Positions 55,169 to 64,000 are shown, counted from the first letter of the stretch. The stretch: 64,000 bases of DNA from Stenotrophomonas pavanii (GCF_900101175.1 NZ_FNFQ01000014.1:62001-126000); one strand, 5' to 3'. Made by a program: numbers and translations. Notes: generated from the sequence alone by a model not told the origin.

Positions 55169-55708
55169 ATGAGCACCCTGACCTTCCGCGCCGCCACGCC
55201 GGCCGACATCCCCGCCCTGATCGCCCTCGTCACCTCGGCCTACCGGGGCGACGCCAGCCGCGTTGGCTGGACCACCGAAGCCGACCTGCTGGATGGCGCC
55301 CGCATCGACGCCGAAGGCATCCAGGCCGACCTGGACCGCCCGCGCTCGACCATTCTGCTGGCCGAGCGCGGGGACCAGCTGGTGGCCTGCGCACACGTTG
55401 CCGACGTCGACGGCAAGGGCTACTTCGGCATGTTCTCGGTCGATCCGGCGCAGCAGGGCGGCGGTGTCGGCAAGCAGATGATGGAGGCGGCCGAAGCGCA
55501 TGCCGCGCGCGAATGGAGCGTGCCGGTGATGCAGATGACGGTGATCGACGTGCGCGACGAGCTGATCGCCTTCTACGAGCGTCGTGGCTACCAGCGCACC
55601 GGCATCAAGAAGCCGTTCCCGTACGGCGATGAGCGCTTCGGCATCCCCAAGCGCGGCGACCTGCGCTTCGAGATCCTGGAAAAGCCGCTGGCCGGAGCCG
55701 CCGCGTGA
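55169..55708 (+). CDS. GNAT family N-acetyltransferase
   Basis: A 179-residue GNAT enzyme. The acetyl-CoA loop pattern is in FSVDPAQQGGGVGKQMMEAAE (R/Q-x-x-G-x-G-like), and a C-terminal FYERRGYQRTG is typical. The acceptor is unknown. It overlaps the Rieske gene by four bases (GTGA). Confidence 0.9.
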   Translation: MSTLTFRAATPADIPALIALVTSAYRGDASRVGWTTEADLLDGARIDAEGIQADLDRPRSTILLAERGDQLVACAHVADVDGKGYFGMFSVDPAQQGGGVGKQMMEAAEAHAAREWSVPVMQMTVIDVRDELIAFYERRGYQRTGIKKPFPYGDERFGIPKRGDLRFEILEKPLAGAAA

Positions 55709-56037
55709 GCGATACCTGGACCTTCGTCTGTGCCGGCAACGAGCTGTTGCCGGGCGAAATGAAGAGCGTGTTCGACGAAGTGACCGGCACGCCGATCGTG
55801 GTGTTCAACCTGGACGGTGAGCTGTACGCCCTGGAAGACCAGTGCACGCATGAAGAGTTCGAGCTGTCTTCAGGCGAGTTCAACACCACCGAAGGCAGCG
55901 TGGAATGCGTGCTGCACGGCGCGCGCTTCGACGTGCGCGATGGCCGCGCCCTGTGCGCACCGGCCTATACGCCGGTGCCCAAGTTCCCGGTGAAGCGCGA
56001 ACACGACGCCGTCTGGACCCGCGACGACCGCGATTGA
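55705..56037 (+). CDS. Rieske [2Fe-2S] ferredoxin
   Basis: A 110-residue Rieske protein of the ferredoxin-subunit type. Ligands are in EDQCTHEEF (Cys, His) and ECVLHGARF (Cys, His). It starts at a GTG overlapping the acetyltransferase stop. It may transfer electrons to an oxygenase elsewhere. Its position after the suf operon may relate to cluster supply, but no partner oxygenase is present here. Confidence 0.92.
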   Translation: MSDTWTFVCAGNELLPGEMKSVFDEVTGTPIVVFNLDGELYALEDQCTHEEFELSSGEFNTTEGSVECVLHGARFDVRDGRALCAPAYTPVPKFPVKREHDAVWTRDDRD

Positions 56038-56145
56038 AGTGCCCTCCTGGCCGCCGGTGGATTCACCCAAGGGGGTGGAGCCAGCGGAGCGCACTGAGGG
56101 GCCTTCACGACCCTCTCCGGGCCTCCAGACCGCTCACCCAATTGC

Positions 56146-56164
56146 GCATATGCGAATCATTATC
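56146..56164. promoter_or_regulatory. Fur box-like site
   Basis: GCATATGCGAATCATTATC matches the 19-bp Fur consensus at 14 positions, with the right half nearly perfect. It precedes the small gene at 56214 and the Fiu-like receptor, consistent with iron repression. Confidence 0.75.
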
Positions 56165-56213
56165 GTTGATGTTATTCTACGTAACACCTTCGTAACGACG
56201 TCGCCCCTGCGCC

Positions 56214-56618
56214 ATGGCTTCGCCCGCGCCCACCGCCACGCTGTGCCAGCTCGCCCGCCAAGGGTGGCCGCTGGTCGTGGCCGCGCTGCTGACGCTGCTG
56301 CTGGGCTGGTCGGCGCTGCACGAAGGGCGCGGCAAGGGGCCTGCGGCCCACGGCTGGCAGGCGCACGCTGAAGGGTTGCAGCAAGCCATGCCGTTGCCGG
56401 CCCCGCCGGTGCACGAATGCCCGCACCATGCCGCCCCGGCACCGGAGCCGCCGCTGGATGGCGAGGGCGCCGCGCCCTGCACCGCACTGGCTCCCCCGCG
56501 TGCCGTCCTGGTCGCGCACATTCCGCTGTGGCGCTCCGACGCCCTGCGCTGGCAGCGGCACGATCCCGCACTGCGGTTGAACCCCGGCCACGCGCCGCCC
56601 GCACCGCACGCCAGCTGA
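56214..56618 (+). CDS. Small membrane-anchored protein ahead of siderophore receptor
   Basis: A 134-residue protein with one hydrophobic segment at about residues 17-34 (GWPLVVAALLTLLLGWSAL) and a His/Pro-rich, probably periplasmic, tail (HECPHHAAPAPEPP). No family is recognised. It lies between the Fur box and the Fiu-like receptor and is likely iron regulated. A similar arrangement occurs at 60657. It may not be translated as drawn; coding bias supports it moderately. Confidence 0.5.
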   Translation: MASPAPTATLCQLARQGWPLVVAALLTLLLGWSALHEGRGKGPAAHGWQAHAEGLQQAMPLPAPPVHECPHHAAPAPEPPLDGEGAAPCTALAPPRAVLVAHIPLWRSDALRWQRHDPALRLNPGHAPPAPHAS

Positions 56619-56766
56619 GGCGCCCTGCGGCCGTTGCCGTGCGCCTGATTGCGTTTCCTGCCAGCCGGGCATCGGCCCGGTCCTGCAGAAGAAGCCTTCC
56701 ATGTGTCGACGCGCTGCCTGCGCTTCGCCCCTCGCCCTTTCCCGATCCACGCCACGACCCATCGCC

Positions 56767-59058
56767 ATGACCTACATCACGTCCCGCAAGCACGCCCCGC
56801 GCGTTTCCCTGCTCGCCACCGCTACCCTGGCTGCGGGCTTCGCGCCGCTGGCTGCGCAGGCTGCCGACAGCGCCGACGCCGGCTCCCGCAACGCCACCGA
56901 GCTGGACAAGGTGCAGGTGCGCGGCAGCTGGTTCAATCCGTCCTCGCCGAAGTTCACCGCCGAACTGCTGGACACCCCGAAGTCGGTGTCGATCGTGTCG
57001 GAGAAGCTGATCGCCGAAACCGGTGCGACCAACCTGCAGGATGCGCTGCGCATGGTGCCGGGCATCACCTTCGGCGCCGGCGAAGGCGGCAACCCCACCG
57101 GTGATCGCCCCTTCATCCGTGGCTTCGATTCGCAGAGCAACGTCTTCGTCGACGGCCTGCGCGACGTCGGTTCGCAGACCCGCGAAATCTTCGACCTGGA
57201 GCAGGTGGAAGTGGTCAAGGGCCCGAGCTCGGCCTACGGCGGCCGCGATTCCGGCGGTGGCAGCCTGAACCTGGTAAGCAAGACGCCGAAGCTGAAGAAC
57301 GAGACCAGCGCCAGCATGGGCATCGGTACCGACAGCTACGCGCGCGGCACCGTGGACGCCAACTACGTGCTGGGCGATGGCATCGCCGCGCGCCTGAACC
57401 TGATGAAGCATGAATCGGATATCGCCGGCCGCGACGCCGCCAACGTCAGCCGCTGGGGCATCGCGCCGTCGATCGCGTTCGGTCTGAACGGCCCGGCGCA
57501 GCTGATCGCCAGCCACTACCACATGCAGAGCGACGACCTGCCGGACGCCGGTGGCTTCCCGTACGGCAACCCGAGCGGTGCGCCGGCGTCGAAGTGGGTC
57601 GACGGCCGCCCGATGGTGCCGGACCGCAACAACTACTACGGCCTGGTCGACCGTGATTTCCAGCGTACCCGCGCCGACATCAGCACCCTGGATGCCAGCT
57701 ACGACTTCGGCGGCCACAAGCTGCGCAACATCGCGCGCCTGGGCAACACCAGCAACGACTACCTGTGGACCCAGCCGGACGACAGCCAGGGCAACCCGAA
57801 CAACTACGGCACCTTGTGGCGCCGTACCAACAGCCGTGCCGTCGACGTCAAGAGCTTCGCCGACCAGCTGGGCCTGACCGGCGCCTTCCAGACCGGCGTG
57901 CTCAAGCACAGCTACAGCGCCGGCGTGGAGTACAGCGACGAGAAGATGACCCGCGGCAGCTACCTGATGACCCCGGGCACCAGCAACCCGCTCACCGGCA
58001 ACAGCAAGTGCCCGACCACCGGCGCGGCCACCGGCTACAACTGCACCGATTTCGCCGACCCGGACCCGCGCGATCCGTGGGCGGCCACCCATTCGGTGTA
58101 TCGCAGCGACAAGGCACTGGACGTCGAGCAGCGCACCAAGACCACCTCGGCCTACGTGTTCGACACCATCGAGCTCAATGAGCAGTGGATGGTCAACCTG
58201 GGCCTGCGCTACGACGACTTCCGCACCACCCTGACCACTCCGGTGGCCGGTGCGGCGCCGACCCGCGTGCGCAACAGCAACGACTTCCTGAACTACCAGG
58301 CCGGCGTGGTGTTCAAGCCGGCTGCCAACGGCAGCATCTACCTGTCCTGGGGCACCTCCTCGACGCCGCCGGGCATGGACGGGGGCGATGGTTCGGACGG
58401 CCTGAGCGCCGCCGTGGCCGACCTCAAGCCGCAGGATACGAAGAACCTCGAACTGGGCACCAAGTGGGACCTGTTCGACCAGCGCCTGAACCTCACCGCG
58501 GCGATCTTCCACACCGTGATGAACAACGCACGCGTGACCGTCGACAACGGCACCAGCCAGAATGCCGGCAAGAAGGAAATCAACGGCTTCGAGCTCGGCT
58601 TCACCGGCCAGCTGACCGAGGCCTGGAGCCTGTACGGCGGCTACACCTACCTGGACTCGGAACTGAAGGACAACGGCTTCGTCTGTGGCGCACCGGTCGG
58701 TCGTACCTGCCCGTCCAACGTCTACGTGCCCTCGCCGTACAACGGCAACGTGTTCCCGAACACCGCCAAGCACAGCGCCAACCTGTGGACCACCTACCGC
58801 TTCCCGATCGGCCTGACCCTGGGCGCCGGTGCGTTCTACTCCGACAAGCAGTACGGTGACGTCGCCAACACCAAGTGGATCGCCAGCTACACCCGCTTCG
58901 ACGCGATGGCGAGCTACGCGATCCAGGACAACATCAGCCTGCAGCTCAACGTGCAGAACCTGACCGACAAGACCTACTTCACCAAGGCCTATGCCTCGCA
59001 CTACGCGAGCATCGCCCCGGGTCGCTCGGCCACCCTGGCACTGAACGTGAAGTTCTGA
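56767..59058 (+). CDS. fiu: TonB-dependent catecholate siderophore receptor, Fiu-like
   Basis: A 763-residue receptor with a Sec signal (LLATATLAAGFAPLAAQA). The plug has LDKVQVRGSWFNP, DTPKSVSIVSEKLIAE and NPTGDRPFIRGFDSQSNVF; the barrel ends RSATLALNVKF. The match to the Fiu/PiuA catecholate group is supported by the adjacent PiuC-type hydroxylase gene, its usual partner. Such receptors import ferric catechols, and in other species admit catechol-type antibiotics. The ATG at 56767 opens on the signal peptide. Confidence 0.88.
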   Translation: MTYITSRKHAPRVSLLATATLAAGFAPLAAQAADSADAGSRNATELDKVQVRGSWFNPSSPKFTAELLDTPKSVSIVSEKLIAETGATNLQDALRMVPGITFGAGEGGNPTGDRPFIRGFDSQSNVFVDGLRDVGSQTREIFDLEQVEVVKGPSSAYGGRDSGGGSLNLVSKTPKLKNETSASMGIGTDSYARGTVDANYVLGDGIAARLNLMKHESDIAGRDAANVSRWGIAPSIAFGLNGPAQLIASHYHMQSDDLPDAGGFPYGNPSGAPASKWVDGRPMVPDRNNYYGLVDRDFQRTRADISTLDASYDFGGHKLRNIARLGNTSNDYLWTQPDDSQGNPNNYGTLWRRTNSRAVDVKSFADQLGLTGAFQTGVLKHSYSAGVEYSDEKMTRGSYLMTPGTSNPLTGNSKCPTTGAATGYNCTDFADPDPRDPWAATHSVYRSDKALDVEQRTKTTSAYVFDTIELNEQWMVNLGLRYDDFRTTLTTPVAGAAPTRVRNSNDFLNYQAGVVFKPAANGSIYLSWGTSSTPPGMDGGDGSDGLSAAVADLKPQDTKNLELGTKWDLFDQRLNLTAAIFHTVMNNARVTVDNGTSQNAGKKEINGFELGFTGQLTEAWSLYGGYTYLDSELKDNGFVCGAPVGRTCPSNVYVPSPYNGNVFPNTAKHSANLWTTYRFPIGLTLGAGAFYSDKQYGDVANTKWIASYTRFDAMASYAIQDNISLQLNVQNLTDKTYFTKAYASHYASIAPGRSATLALNVKF

Positions 59059-59076
59059 TGTAGCTTCGTTCCACCA

Positions 59077-59105
59077 CGGCGGCAGGTTCTCCTGCCGCCG
59101 TTTTT
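59077..59105 (+). terminator. Rho-independent terminator of the Fiu-like receptor gene
   Basis: A perfect ten-pair stem CGGCGGCAGG / CCTGCCGCCG with loop TTCT and five T residues. It lies 18 bp past the stop, so the downstream Sel1 and piuC genes depend on readthrough or their own promoter. Confidence 0.93.
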
Positions 59106-59126
59106 GTTTCCGGCGATACTCACCCC

Positions 59127-59846
59127 ATGGCGAACCGTACCCCCATCGACAGCGACGCCCTGGCCGAGCTGCTGCAGCACGATCCGCAGGCCGCGTTCGC
59201 ACGCGTCCGCGACGCCGCACAGGCCGGACAGGTCGAGGCACAACTGCTGCTTGCGCAGATGCACATGGAAGGCAAAGGCACCGCGCAGGATGCTTCGGCT
59301 GCGCTGCTCTGGTACGAAACCGCCGCCAACAACGGCGCACCGATGGCGATGAACATGCTTGGCCGCTGCCATGAACTGGGCCAGGGCACCGCGCCCGATC
59401 CGGCACTGGCGGCGGTGTGGTACCGGCGCGCAGCCGACACCGGGCTGGACTGGGGCCTGTACAACCTGGCCAACCTGCTGGCCACCGGCCGCGGCGTCAC
59501 GCAGGACCGCGCGCAGGCACTGGCCCTGTACACCCGTGCCGCGCACCTGGGCCATGCCAAATCGATGAACCTGCTGGCCCGCCACCTTGAGGACGGGCTG
59601 GACACCGCAGCCGATCCGCAGGCAGCGCTGGCCTGGTACCAGCGCGCGGCCGAAGCCGGTGATTTCCGCGGCCAGGCCAACTACGCCTCGATCCTGCTGC
59701 AGGCCGGCCAGGTCGAGCAGGCCGTGCACTGGCTACGGCTTGCACTGGCCCACGGCAGCCCGGCGTTCATGGCGCACATCGTGCCGGAACTGGCCGCCTC
59801 GCCGCATCCACAGGTGCGCGCCCTGGTCGCGCCACCGTCGCTCTGA
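59127..59846 (+). CDS. Sel1-like repeat protein
   Basis: A 239-residue protein with about five Sel1/TPR-like repeats, such as [36 protein letters not shown] and [18 protein letters not shown], each near 36 residues. There is no signal peptide. Such repeats bind partner proteins. It sits between the Fiu-like receptor and the PiuC-type gene, as in other Gammaproteobacteria, but its role in iron uptake is unknown. Confidence 0.9.
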   Translation: MANRTPIDSDALAELLQHDPQAAFARVRDAAQAGQVEAQLLLAQMHMEGKGTAQDASAALLWYETAANNGAPMAMNMLGRCHELGQGTAPDPALAAVWYRRAADTGLDWGLYNLANLLATGRGVTQDRAQALALYTRAAHLGHAKSMNLLARHLEDGLDTAADPQAALAWYQRAAEAGDFRGQANYASILLQAGQVEQAVHWLRLALAHGSPAFMAHIVPELAASPHPQVRALVAPPSL

Positions 59847-59856
59847 GGAGTTCCCC

Positions 59857-60534
59857 ATGCTGCTGCACATCCCCGATATTCTCAGCGCCGACCAGGTGGC
59901 CGACTTCCGCCGCCGCCTCGATGCCGCCGACTGGACCGATGGCCGCGAAACCGTCGGCCACTTGGGCGCGCAGGCCAAGCACAACCAGCAGCTGCCCGAG
60001 GCGTCGCCGCTGCGCCGCGAACTGGGCGAGATCATCCTCGTCGCGCTGGCCCGGCACCCGCTGTTCTTCAGCGCCGCGCTGCCGCTGAAATACCTGCCCC
60101 CGCGCTTCAACCGCTACAGCGGCGGCGGCACCTACGGCTTCCATGTCGATGGCGCGGTGATGAACCTGGCCAACGGCGAACAGCTGCGTTCGGATATCTC
60201 CTGCACCCTGTTCCTGTCGGCGCCGGACGAATACGAAGGCGGCGAGCTGGTCATCAGCGACACCTACGGCGAGCACGAAGTGAAGCTGCCGGCCGGCGAC
60301 CTGATCGTCTATCCGTCCAGCAGCCTGCATCAGGTGCGGCCGGTCACCCGTGGCGCACGCGTGGCGTCGTTCTTCTGGGTGCAGAGCATGATCCGCGACG
60401 ATGTGCAGCGTCGCCTGCTGTGGGAAATGGATGGCGCGATCGAGCGCCTGCGCCAGACCGGCGCCGACGCTGAGGCGATCCTGCAGCTGACCGGCGTGTA
60501 CCACAACCTGCTGCGGCGCTGGAGCGAAGTCTGA
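59857..60534 (+). CDS. piuC: Fe(II)/2-oxoglutarate-dependent PKHD-type hydroxylase, PiuC/YbiX
   Basis: A 225-residue dioxygenase. The iron site is His96-x-Asp98 in GFHVDGAV with His158 in SSLHQVRPV, and Arg168 (GARVAS) is placed to bind 2-oxoglutarate. PiuC/YbiX genes pair with Fiu/PiuA receptors and are iron repressed. The natural substrate is unknown. The ATG at 59857 is 10 bp after the Sel1 gene. Confidence 0.93.
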   Translation: MLLHIPDILSADQVADFRRRLDAADWTDGRETVGHLGAQAKHNQQLPEASPLRRELGEIILVALARHPLFFSAALPLKYLPPRFNRYSGGGTYGFHVDGAVMNLANGEQLRSDISCTLFLSAPDEYEGGELVISDTYGEHEVKLPAGDLIVYPSSSLHQVRPVTRGARVASFFWVQSMIRDDVQRRLLWEMDGAIERLRQTGADAEAILQLTGVYHNLLRRWSEV

Positions 60535-60563
60535 GCCTGGCCGTGCCGGCCTGCGACACTTTG

Positions 60564-60582
60564 GCAATCATTCTCATTTGCA
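60564..60582. promoter_or_regulatory. Fur box-like site, copy 2
   Basis: The minus-strand reading GCAAATGAGAATGATTGCC matches the Fur consensus at 13 of 19 positions. It lies ahead of the small gene at 60657 and the second siderophore receptor. Confidence 0.65.
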
Positions 60583-60656
60583 ACAGCTAACGGCTCTCAT
60601 TACAATCACGCCCCGTTGATGCCGGCCCCTGCCGGCAGGCCCCTGGGGATCTTCGC

Positions 60657-61100
60657 TTGCTGCGCCCGCTTCGCCCTCGCCCACTGATCCAGCGCACGAT
60701 GGGGACCGCCATGCGCGGCCAGCGTCCTGCGCTGGCCAGCCTGCTGGCATGGGTGGCGATGCTGGCGTTGCTGCTGGGCGCGCTGCCGCTGCTGCCACAG
60801 GCCCAAGCAGGAATGGCCGTGCAGATGCCGCTGGAAGAGCGCGGCGGCCAAGGCACCTTGCTGGAAGAAGCACCGGCCAAGCTGCGCCGATGTGCTGCCG
60901 CTCCGGTGAAATCAGCCGAGAAGGCACGCCCGCCGTTGCTGCTGGCCAGCCAATGGCTGCGCACCGAGCTTGAACTCGTACCCGCCACGCCGGCCATGCC
61001 CGGCGTGCGCCCGGACTGGCCGCTGGCCGCTCCGGACACGCCCTGGGCCGATGCGCCTGGGCGCCGCCAGCAACGCGGCCAGGCGCCGCCGCTCGCCTGA
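60657..61100 (+). CDS. Small membrane-anchored protein ahead of second receptor
   Basis: Up to 147 residues from a TTG at 60657, or 133 from an ATG at 60699. A hydrophobic segment (SLLAWVAMLALLLGALPLLP) is followed by a polar tail with a single Cys (KLRRCAAAPVK). Family unknown. The layout (Fur-like box, small single-helix protein, TonB receptor) repeats that at 56146-59058, but the tails do not look alike. Confidence 0.5.
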   Translation: MLRPLRPRPLIQRTMGTAMRGQRPALASLLAWVAMLALLLGALPLLPQAQAGMAVQMPLEERGGQGTLLEEAPAKLRRCAAAPVKSAEKARPPLLLASQWLRTELELVPATPAMPGVRPDWPLAAPDTPWADAPGRRQQRGQAPPLA

Positions 61101-61244
61101 TCCACGGCCCCACGTGACCGCCTGCGCGGTCGCGCCTGCACGCCGCTGCCTGCTTCATCCTTGCCGCCCCTGACCGGGCCTTCCGTGCCTGCCACGCCGT
61201 TCGCGCGCGGCATCGCGCCCCCTGCATCCTTCGAGGTAACTGCC

Positions 61245-63665
61245 ATGGCCCAGCGCCATCGTGTCCGTTCGTCCCTGTCCCGTACCCTGCTGACCAGCGC
61301 CGTGCTGGCGGCTTTCGCCAGCCCCGCTTTCGCCCACGGTGACGCTTCCGGCGCCCCGCAGACGCTGGACAAGGTGGTGGTCACCGCCGCCGGCTTCGAG
61401 CAGAAGGTGATCGATGCCCCGGCCAGCATCAGCGTGGTCAGCCGCGAGGAACTGAGCAGGCGCCCGTACACCAGCCTGGTCGATGCGCTGCGCGACGTCG
61501 AAGGCATCGATGTCGGCCTGGAGGCCACCGACAAGAACGGCCGCGCCACCGTGTCGATGCGCGGGCTGCCGTCCGAATACACCCTGGTGCTGATCGACGG
61601 CCGCCGCCAGAGCAACGTCGGCCAGATCTACCCGAACAACTTCGGTGGCGGCCAGTTCGCCTACCTGCCGCCACTGGATGCGATCGAACGCATCGAAGTC
61701 GTGCGCGGGCCGATGTCCACGCTGTACGGTTCGGACGCGATGGGCGGCGTCATCAACATCATCACCCGCCGCAACCAGGACAGCTGGCACGGCGCGCTGA
61801 CCCAGGGCTTCACCGTGCAGCAGGACGACCAGTTCGGCGACGCACGCACCACCGACCTCTACCTCAGCGGCCCGCTGCTGAAGGATCGCCTGAGCCTGGC
61901 GGTACGCGGCAGCTACTACGATGCCAAGGCATCCAACCCCGAATGGGATGCACTGCCGCTCCCGGATGGCACCCTGTGGGAGCGCAGCATCGGCTTCGGC
62001 GGTGGTGGCAAGTCGGTCGCCAACACCAACTGGAACAGCGGCGTACGCCTGGACGTCCGCATCAACGACGACCACGAACTGTGGCTGGACTACGACGTGT
62101 CGCGGCAGAAGTTCGACAACAGCGAAGGCCAGACCGGCACCCTCGACAGCCTGGCCAGCCTGTGGCGCGTCGGCAACGCGGTCATTCCCAACCCGAACGG
62201 CAACGGCACGCTCACCCGCCGCGTGGTGCAGCCGCGCGTGGGCTACACTGCCTACCAACGCTACGAGCGCGACCAGTTGTCGCTGACCCACCAGGGCCGC
62301 TACAGCTTCGGCACCTGGCAGACCTCGCTGACCCACAGCAGGAGCAGCAACCTGGGCCGCTCGCTGCCGCTGACCCTGGACGAGCGCGCCAACCTGCAGG
62401 CGCTGTGGAATGACGTCTGCCGCCGCACCGGCGCCGCCAGCAACTGTGCAGCCGGCCGTGGCAATGCACTGGCCGCCCTCAACCCGAGCGAGATGGCACG
62501 CCTGCAGGCATTCCTGCCGCGTCCGCTGCGGACCATGGAGCTGGAAGGCTACGTGCTCGACACCATGCTCGACCTGGACTTCGGCGCGCACACGCTGACC
62601 GTGGGTGGCCAATACAACGACACCGACATGGTCGACGGTGTGTTCGGCATGGACGGCGCCGGCTACCGCAGCAACGTCAAGCAGACGCACCGCATGTGGG
62701 CGCTGTTCGCCGAGGACAACTGGGCGCTGACCGACACCCTCACCGCCACCTTCGGCCTGCGCTACGACGACCACAACGTGTTCGGCAGCCACGTCAGTCC
62801 GCGTGGCTACCTGGTGTGGAACGCCAGCGATGCGTGGACCTTCAAGGGTGGCGTCAGCACCGGCTACAAGACCCCGCGTCCGGACCAGCTGTTCCCGGGC
62901 ATCACCGGCTTCGGTGGCCAGGGCGTGCTGCCGCTGGTCGGTTCGCCGAACCTGAAGCCCGAAACCAGCACCAACTACGAGCTGGCGGCCTATTACGAGG
63001 GCCAGCGCTGGGGCTTCAATGTCACCGGCTTCTTCAACACGTTCGAGGACAAGATCGCCAGCGGCGGCACCTTCCCGAACTGCGAAGTGGCCCGCGCCGG
63101 CAGCGGCTACTGCGTGGACATCGGCCCGGGCTGGGCGGCCCTGGGCTACAACACCTTCACCCAGAGCGTGAACATCGACAAGGCCGAGACCCGTGGCGCC
63201 GAACTGGCCGCGCATGTCGACCTGCTCGACAGCCTGCAGCTGCGCGGCAACTACACCTGGACCAGGAGCGAGCAGACCAGCGGCGCGCAGAAGGGCCTGC
63301 CGATCAGCGGCACCATGCCGGCCAGGCACATGGCCAATGCCAGCCTCAACTGGCAGCTCAACGAAGCGATCAGCCTGTCGCTGACCGGCGAAGGCCGCTA
63401 CGACCGCTACCGCGACACGCTGCTGGACGCCAACGGCGCCCGCCACACCCGCTACTACGAGGACTACACGATCTTCCACCTCGGTGGCAGCTGGAAGGCC
63501 ACGCCCTGGCTGACGGTGAACGCGCGGGTCAACAACCTGTTCGACAAGGACTTCGTCTCGCAGTCGTGCCTGCTGATCAGCCAGAGCGAGTTCAACTGCG
63601 TGGACGACTACGCGACCAAGGACCAGCGCCGCAGCTACTGGATTTCGTTGAACGCGACGTTCTGA
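61245..63665 (+). CDS. TonB-dependent siderophore receptor (FepA/CirA type)
   Basis: An 806-residue receptor with a Sec signal (LLTSAVLAAFASPAFA). The plug has LDKVVVTAAGFEQKVIDAPA, VSMRGLPSEYTLVLIDG and RIEVVRGPMSTLYGSDAMGG; the barrel ends SYWISLNATF. The N-terminal plug pattern is like colicin I/enterobactin receptors. It is probably iron regulated by the Fur-like box upstream. The ATG at 61245 follows GAGGTAAC. Confidence 0.9.
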   Translation: MAQRHRVRSSLSRTLLTSAVLAAFASPAFAHGDASGAPQTLDKVVVTAAGFEQKVIDAPASISVVSREELSRRPYTSLVDALRDVEGIDVGLEATDKNGRATVSMRGLPSEYTLVLIDGRRQSNVGQIYPNNFGGGQFAYLPPLDAIERIEVVRGPMSTLYGSDAMGGVINIITRRNQDSWHGALTQGFTVQQDDQFGDARTTDLYLSGPLLKDRLSLAVRGSYYDAKASNPEWDALPLPDGTLWERSIGFGGGGKSVANTNWNSGVRLDVRINDDHELWLDYDVSRQKFDNSEGQTGTLDSLASLWRVGNAVIPNPNGNGTLTRRVVQPRVGYTAYQRYERDQLSLTHQGRYSFGTWQTSLTHSRSSNLGRSLPLTLDERANLQALWNDVCRRTGAASNCAAGRGNALAALNPSEMARLQAFLPRPLRTMELEGYVLDTMLDLDFGAHTLTVGGQYNDTDMVDGVFGMDGAGYRSNVKQTHRMWALFAEDNWALTDTLTATFGLRYDDHNVFGSHVSPRGYLVWNASDAWTFKGGVSTGYKTPRPDQLFPGITGFGGQGVLPLVGSPNLKPETSTNYELAAYYEGQRWGFNVTGFFNTFEDKIASGGTFPNCEVARAGSGYCVDIGPGWAALGYNTFTQSVNIDKAETRGAELAAHVDLLDSLQLRGNYTWTRSEQTSGAQKGLPISGTMPARHMANASLNWQLNEAISLSLTGEGRYDRYRDTLLDANGARHTRYYEDYTIFHLGGSWKATPWLTVNARVNNLFDKDFVSQSCLLISQSEFNCVDDYATKDQRRSYWISLNATF

Positions 63666-63683
63666 TCGCCGCGCCCTGCCCCG

Positions 63684-63738
63684 GTGGGTGCCGACCCTGG
63701 TCGGCACCGCTTCATCCACGCATGGCGTGGATCTACCG
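63684..63738. repeat. SMAG-like hairpins (two)
   Basis: A GTGCCGACC / GGTCGGCAC hairpin at 63684-63708 without GTAG, then a GTAGATCCACG-type unit at 63714-63737 on the minus strand. A further partial SMAG-like stem follows near 63746. Confidence 0.6.
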
Positions 63739-63802
63739 ATCCGTGGTGCCGGCCGCTGGCCGCCCCCCTCATACCTGCTCCAGGGATACAGAACGACACG
63801 CA

Positions 63803-63824
63803 ATTGCGAGCTATTCTCATCAAT
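63803..63824. promoter_or_regulatory. Possible weak Fur box
   Basis: ATTGCGAGCTATTCTCATCA includes a good TGAGAAT half site on the minus strand but a poor second half. Its place ahead of the PepSY-type gene, after two Fur-like boxes in the same region, makes it worth noting. Confidence 0.35.
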
Positions 63825-63862
63825 GATGTAATGGGCAGTCCCCGTCCGCCCCGAACCGTGCC

Positions 63863-64000
63863 GTGAGCCGTCCTGCTACTTCCACCGTGCAGCAGCAACA
63901 GAACCGTGGCTTCTGGCTGCGGACGCTGCACCAGTGGCACTGGATCAGTTCGGCGGTGTGCCTGATCGGCATGCTGCTGTTCGCGGTGACCGGCCTGACC
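63863..64000 (+). CDS. PepSY-associated TM protein, N-terminus (runs off window)
   Basis: A GTG start at 63863 opens a frame to the window end, 46 codons. It reads [19 protein letters not shown] followed by a hydrophobic helix ([14 protein letters not shown]). The His-x-x-x-His cluster before the helix is typical of PepSY-associated membrane proteins that reduce ferric siderophores or accompany TonB receptors. An ATG at 63831 stops within 12 codons and is not used. Confidence 0.65.
   Translation, partial: MSRPATSTVQQQQNRGFWLRTLHQWHWISSAVCLIGMLLFAVTGLT

Noticed and set aside
56134..59406. Open frame of about 1090 codons opposite the Fiu-like receptor
   Set aside because: Same reason: mirror of codon bias. 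It also spans a terminator and the Fur-like box.
61155..63803. Open frame of 882 codons opposite the second receptor
   Set aside because: Antisense shadow; the opposite strand has signal peptide, plug and barrel features.
63831..63866. ATG start for the last gene at 63831
   Set aside because: That frame meets a TGA after 11 codons. The GTG at 63863 gives the PepSY-type sequence.

Overview
The window reads as a chromosomal segment of a Stenotrophomonas species, probably the S. maltophilia complex. It is GC-rich with strong third-position GC bias. It carries many GTAG-headed palindromes of the SMAG type known from S. maltophilia, plus the MurD2/MurL pair and a fused aspartokinase-diaminopimelate decarboxylase, both typical of Xanthomonadaceae. 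No phage, insertion sequence, CRISPR, rRNA or tRNA was seen.

Layout. 1-3170: a cut-off membrane sensor protein, an AI-2E family permease and a MASE2-GGDEF diguanylate cyclase. 4325-13023: a LacI-controlled carbohydrate locus. Two convergent gene runs meet at 9068/9078, and each starts behind the same 14-bp palindrome. They encode TIM-barrel epimerase/lyase-like proteins, an MFS importer, a Gfo/Idh/MocA oxidoreductase, a GMC flavoprotein with its gluconate 2-dehydrogenase subunit 3-like partner, a cytochrome c and a DUF1080 protein. The set fits oxidation of glycosides to 3-keto-glycosides in the periplasm, cleavage there, and import and reduction of the products. 13225-20707: ssb, a second LacI regulator, an ABC-2 exporter whose permease is fused to an M1-type peptidase, a small membrane protein and an SseB-like protein.

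20829-33469: a maltodextrin/starch utilisation block (secreted alpha-amylase, MFS maltose-type importer, six-hairpin glycosidase, GH97 alpha-glucosidase, TonB-dependent receptor, GH13 alpha-glucosidase). Three copies of another 14-bp operator-like palindrome sit in its control regions. 33684-45068: housekeeping and accessory genes (ispB, dienelactone hydrolase, SMI1/KNR4 protein, murD2-murL, lysAC, two tandem PhzF-like genes, OsmC). 45439-48988: an HU protein with a lysine/alanine-rich tail, small hypothetical and lipoprotein genes, a PfpI-type protein and a SET-domain protein. 49199-56037: the suf iron-sulfur operon (Rrf2 regulator, sufB, sufC, sufD, sufS), a lipoprotein, an acetyltransferase and a Rieske ferredoxin. 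56146-64000: iron acquisition with Fur-like boxes (Fiu-like receptor, Sel1 protein, PiuC-type hydroxylase, a second TonB-dependent siderophore receptor and the start of a PepSY-type membrane protein).

Strongest leads: the 3-keto-glycoside locus bracketed by identical operators; the three-operator maltodextrin regulon with no dedicated regulator beside it; SMAG elements that supply the stop codons of two genes; and a second, longer inverted-repeat family that fills a divergent promoter region. Functions are assigned by recognition of sequence motifs and family resemblance; no database search was run.
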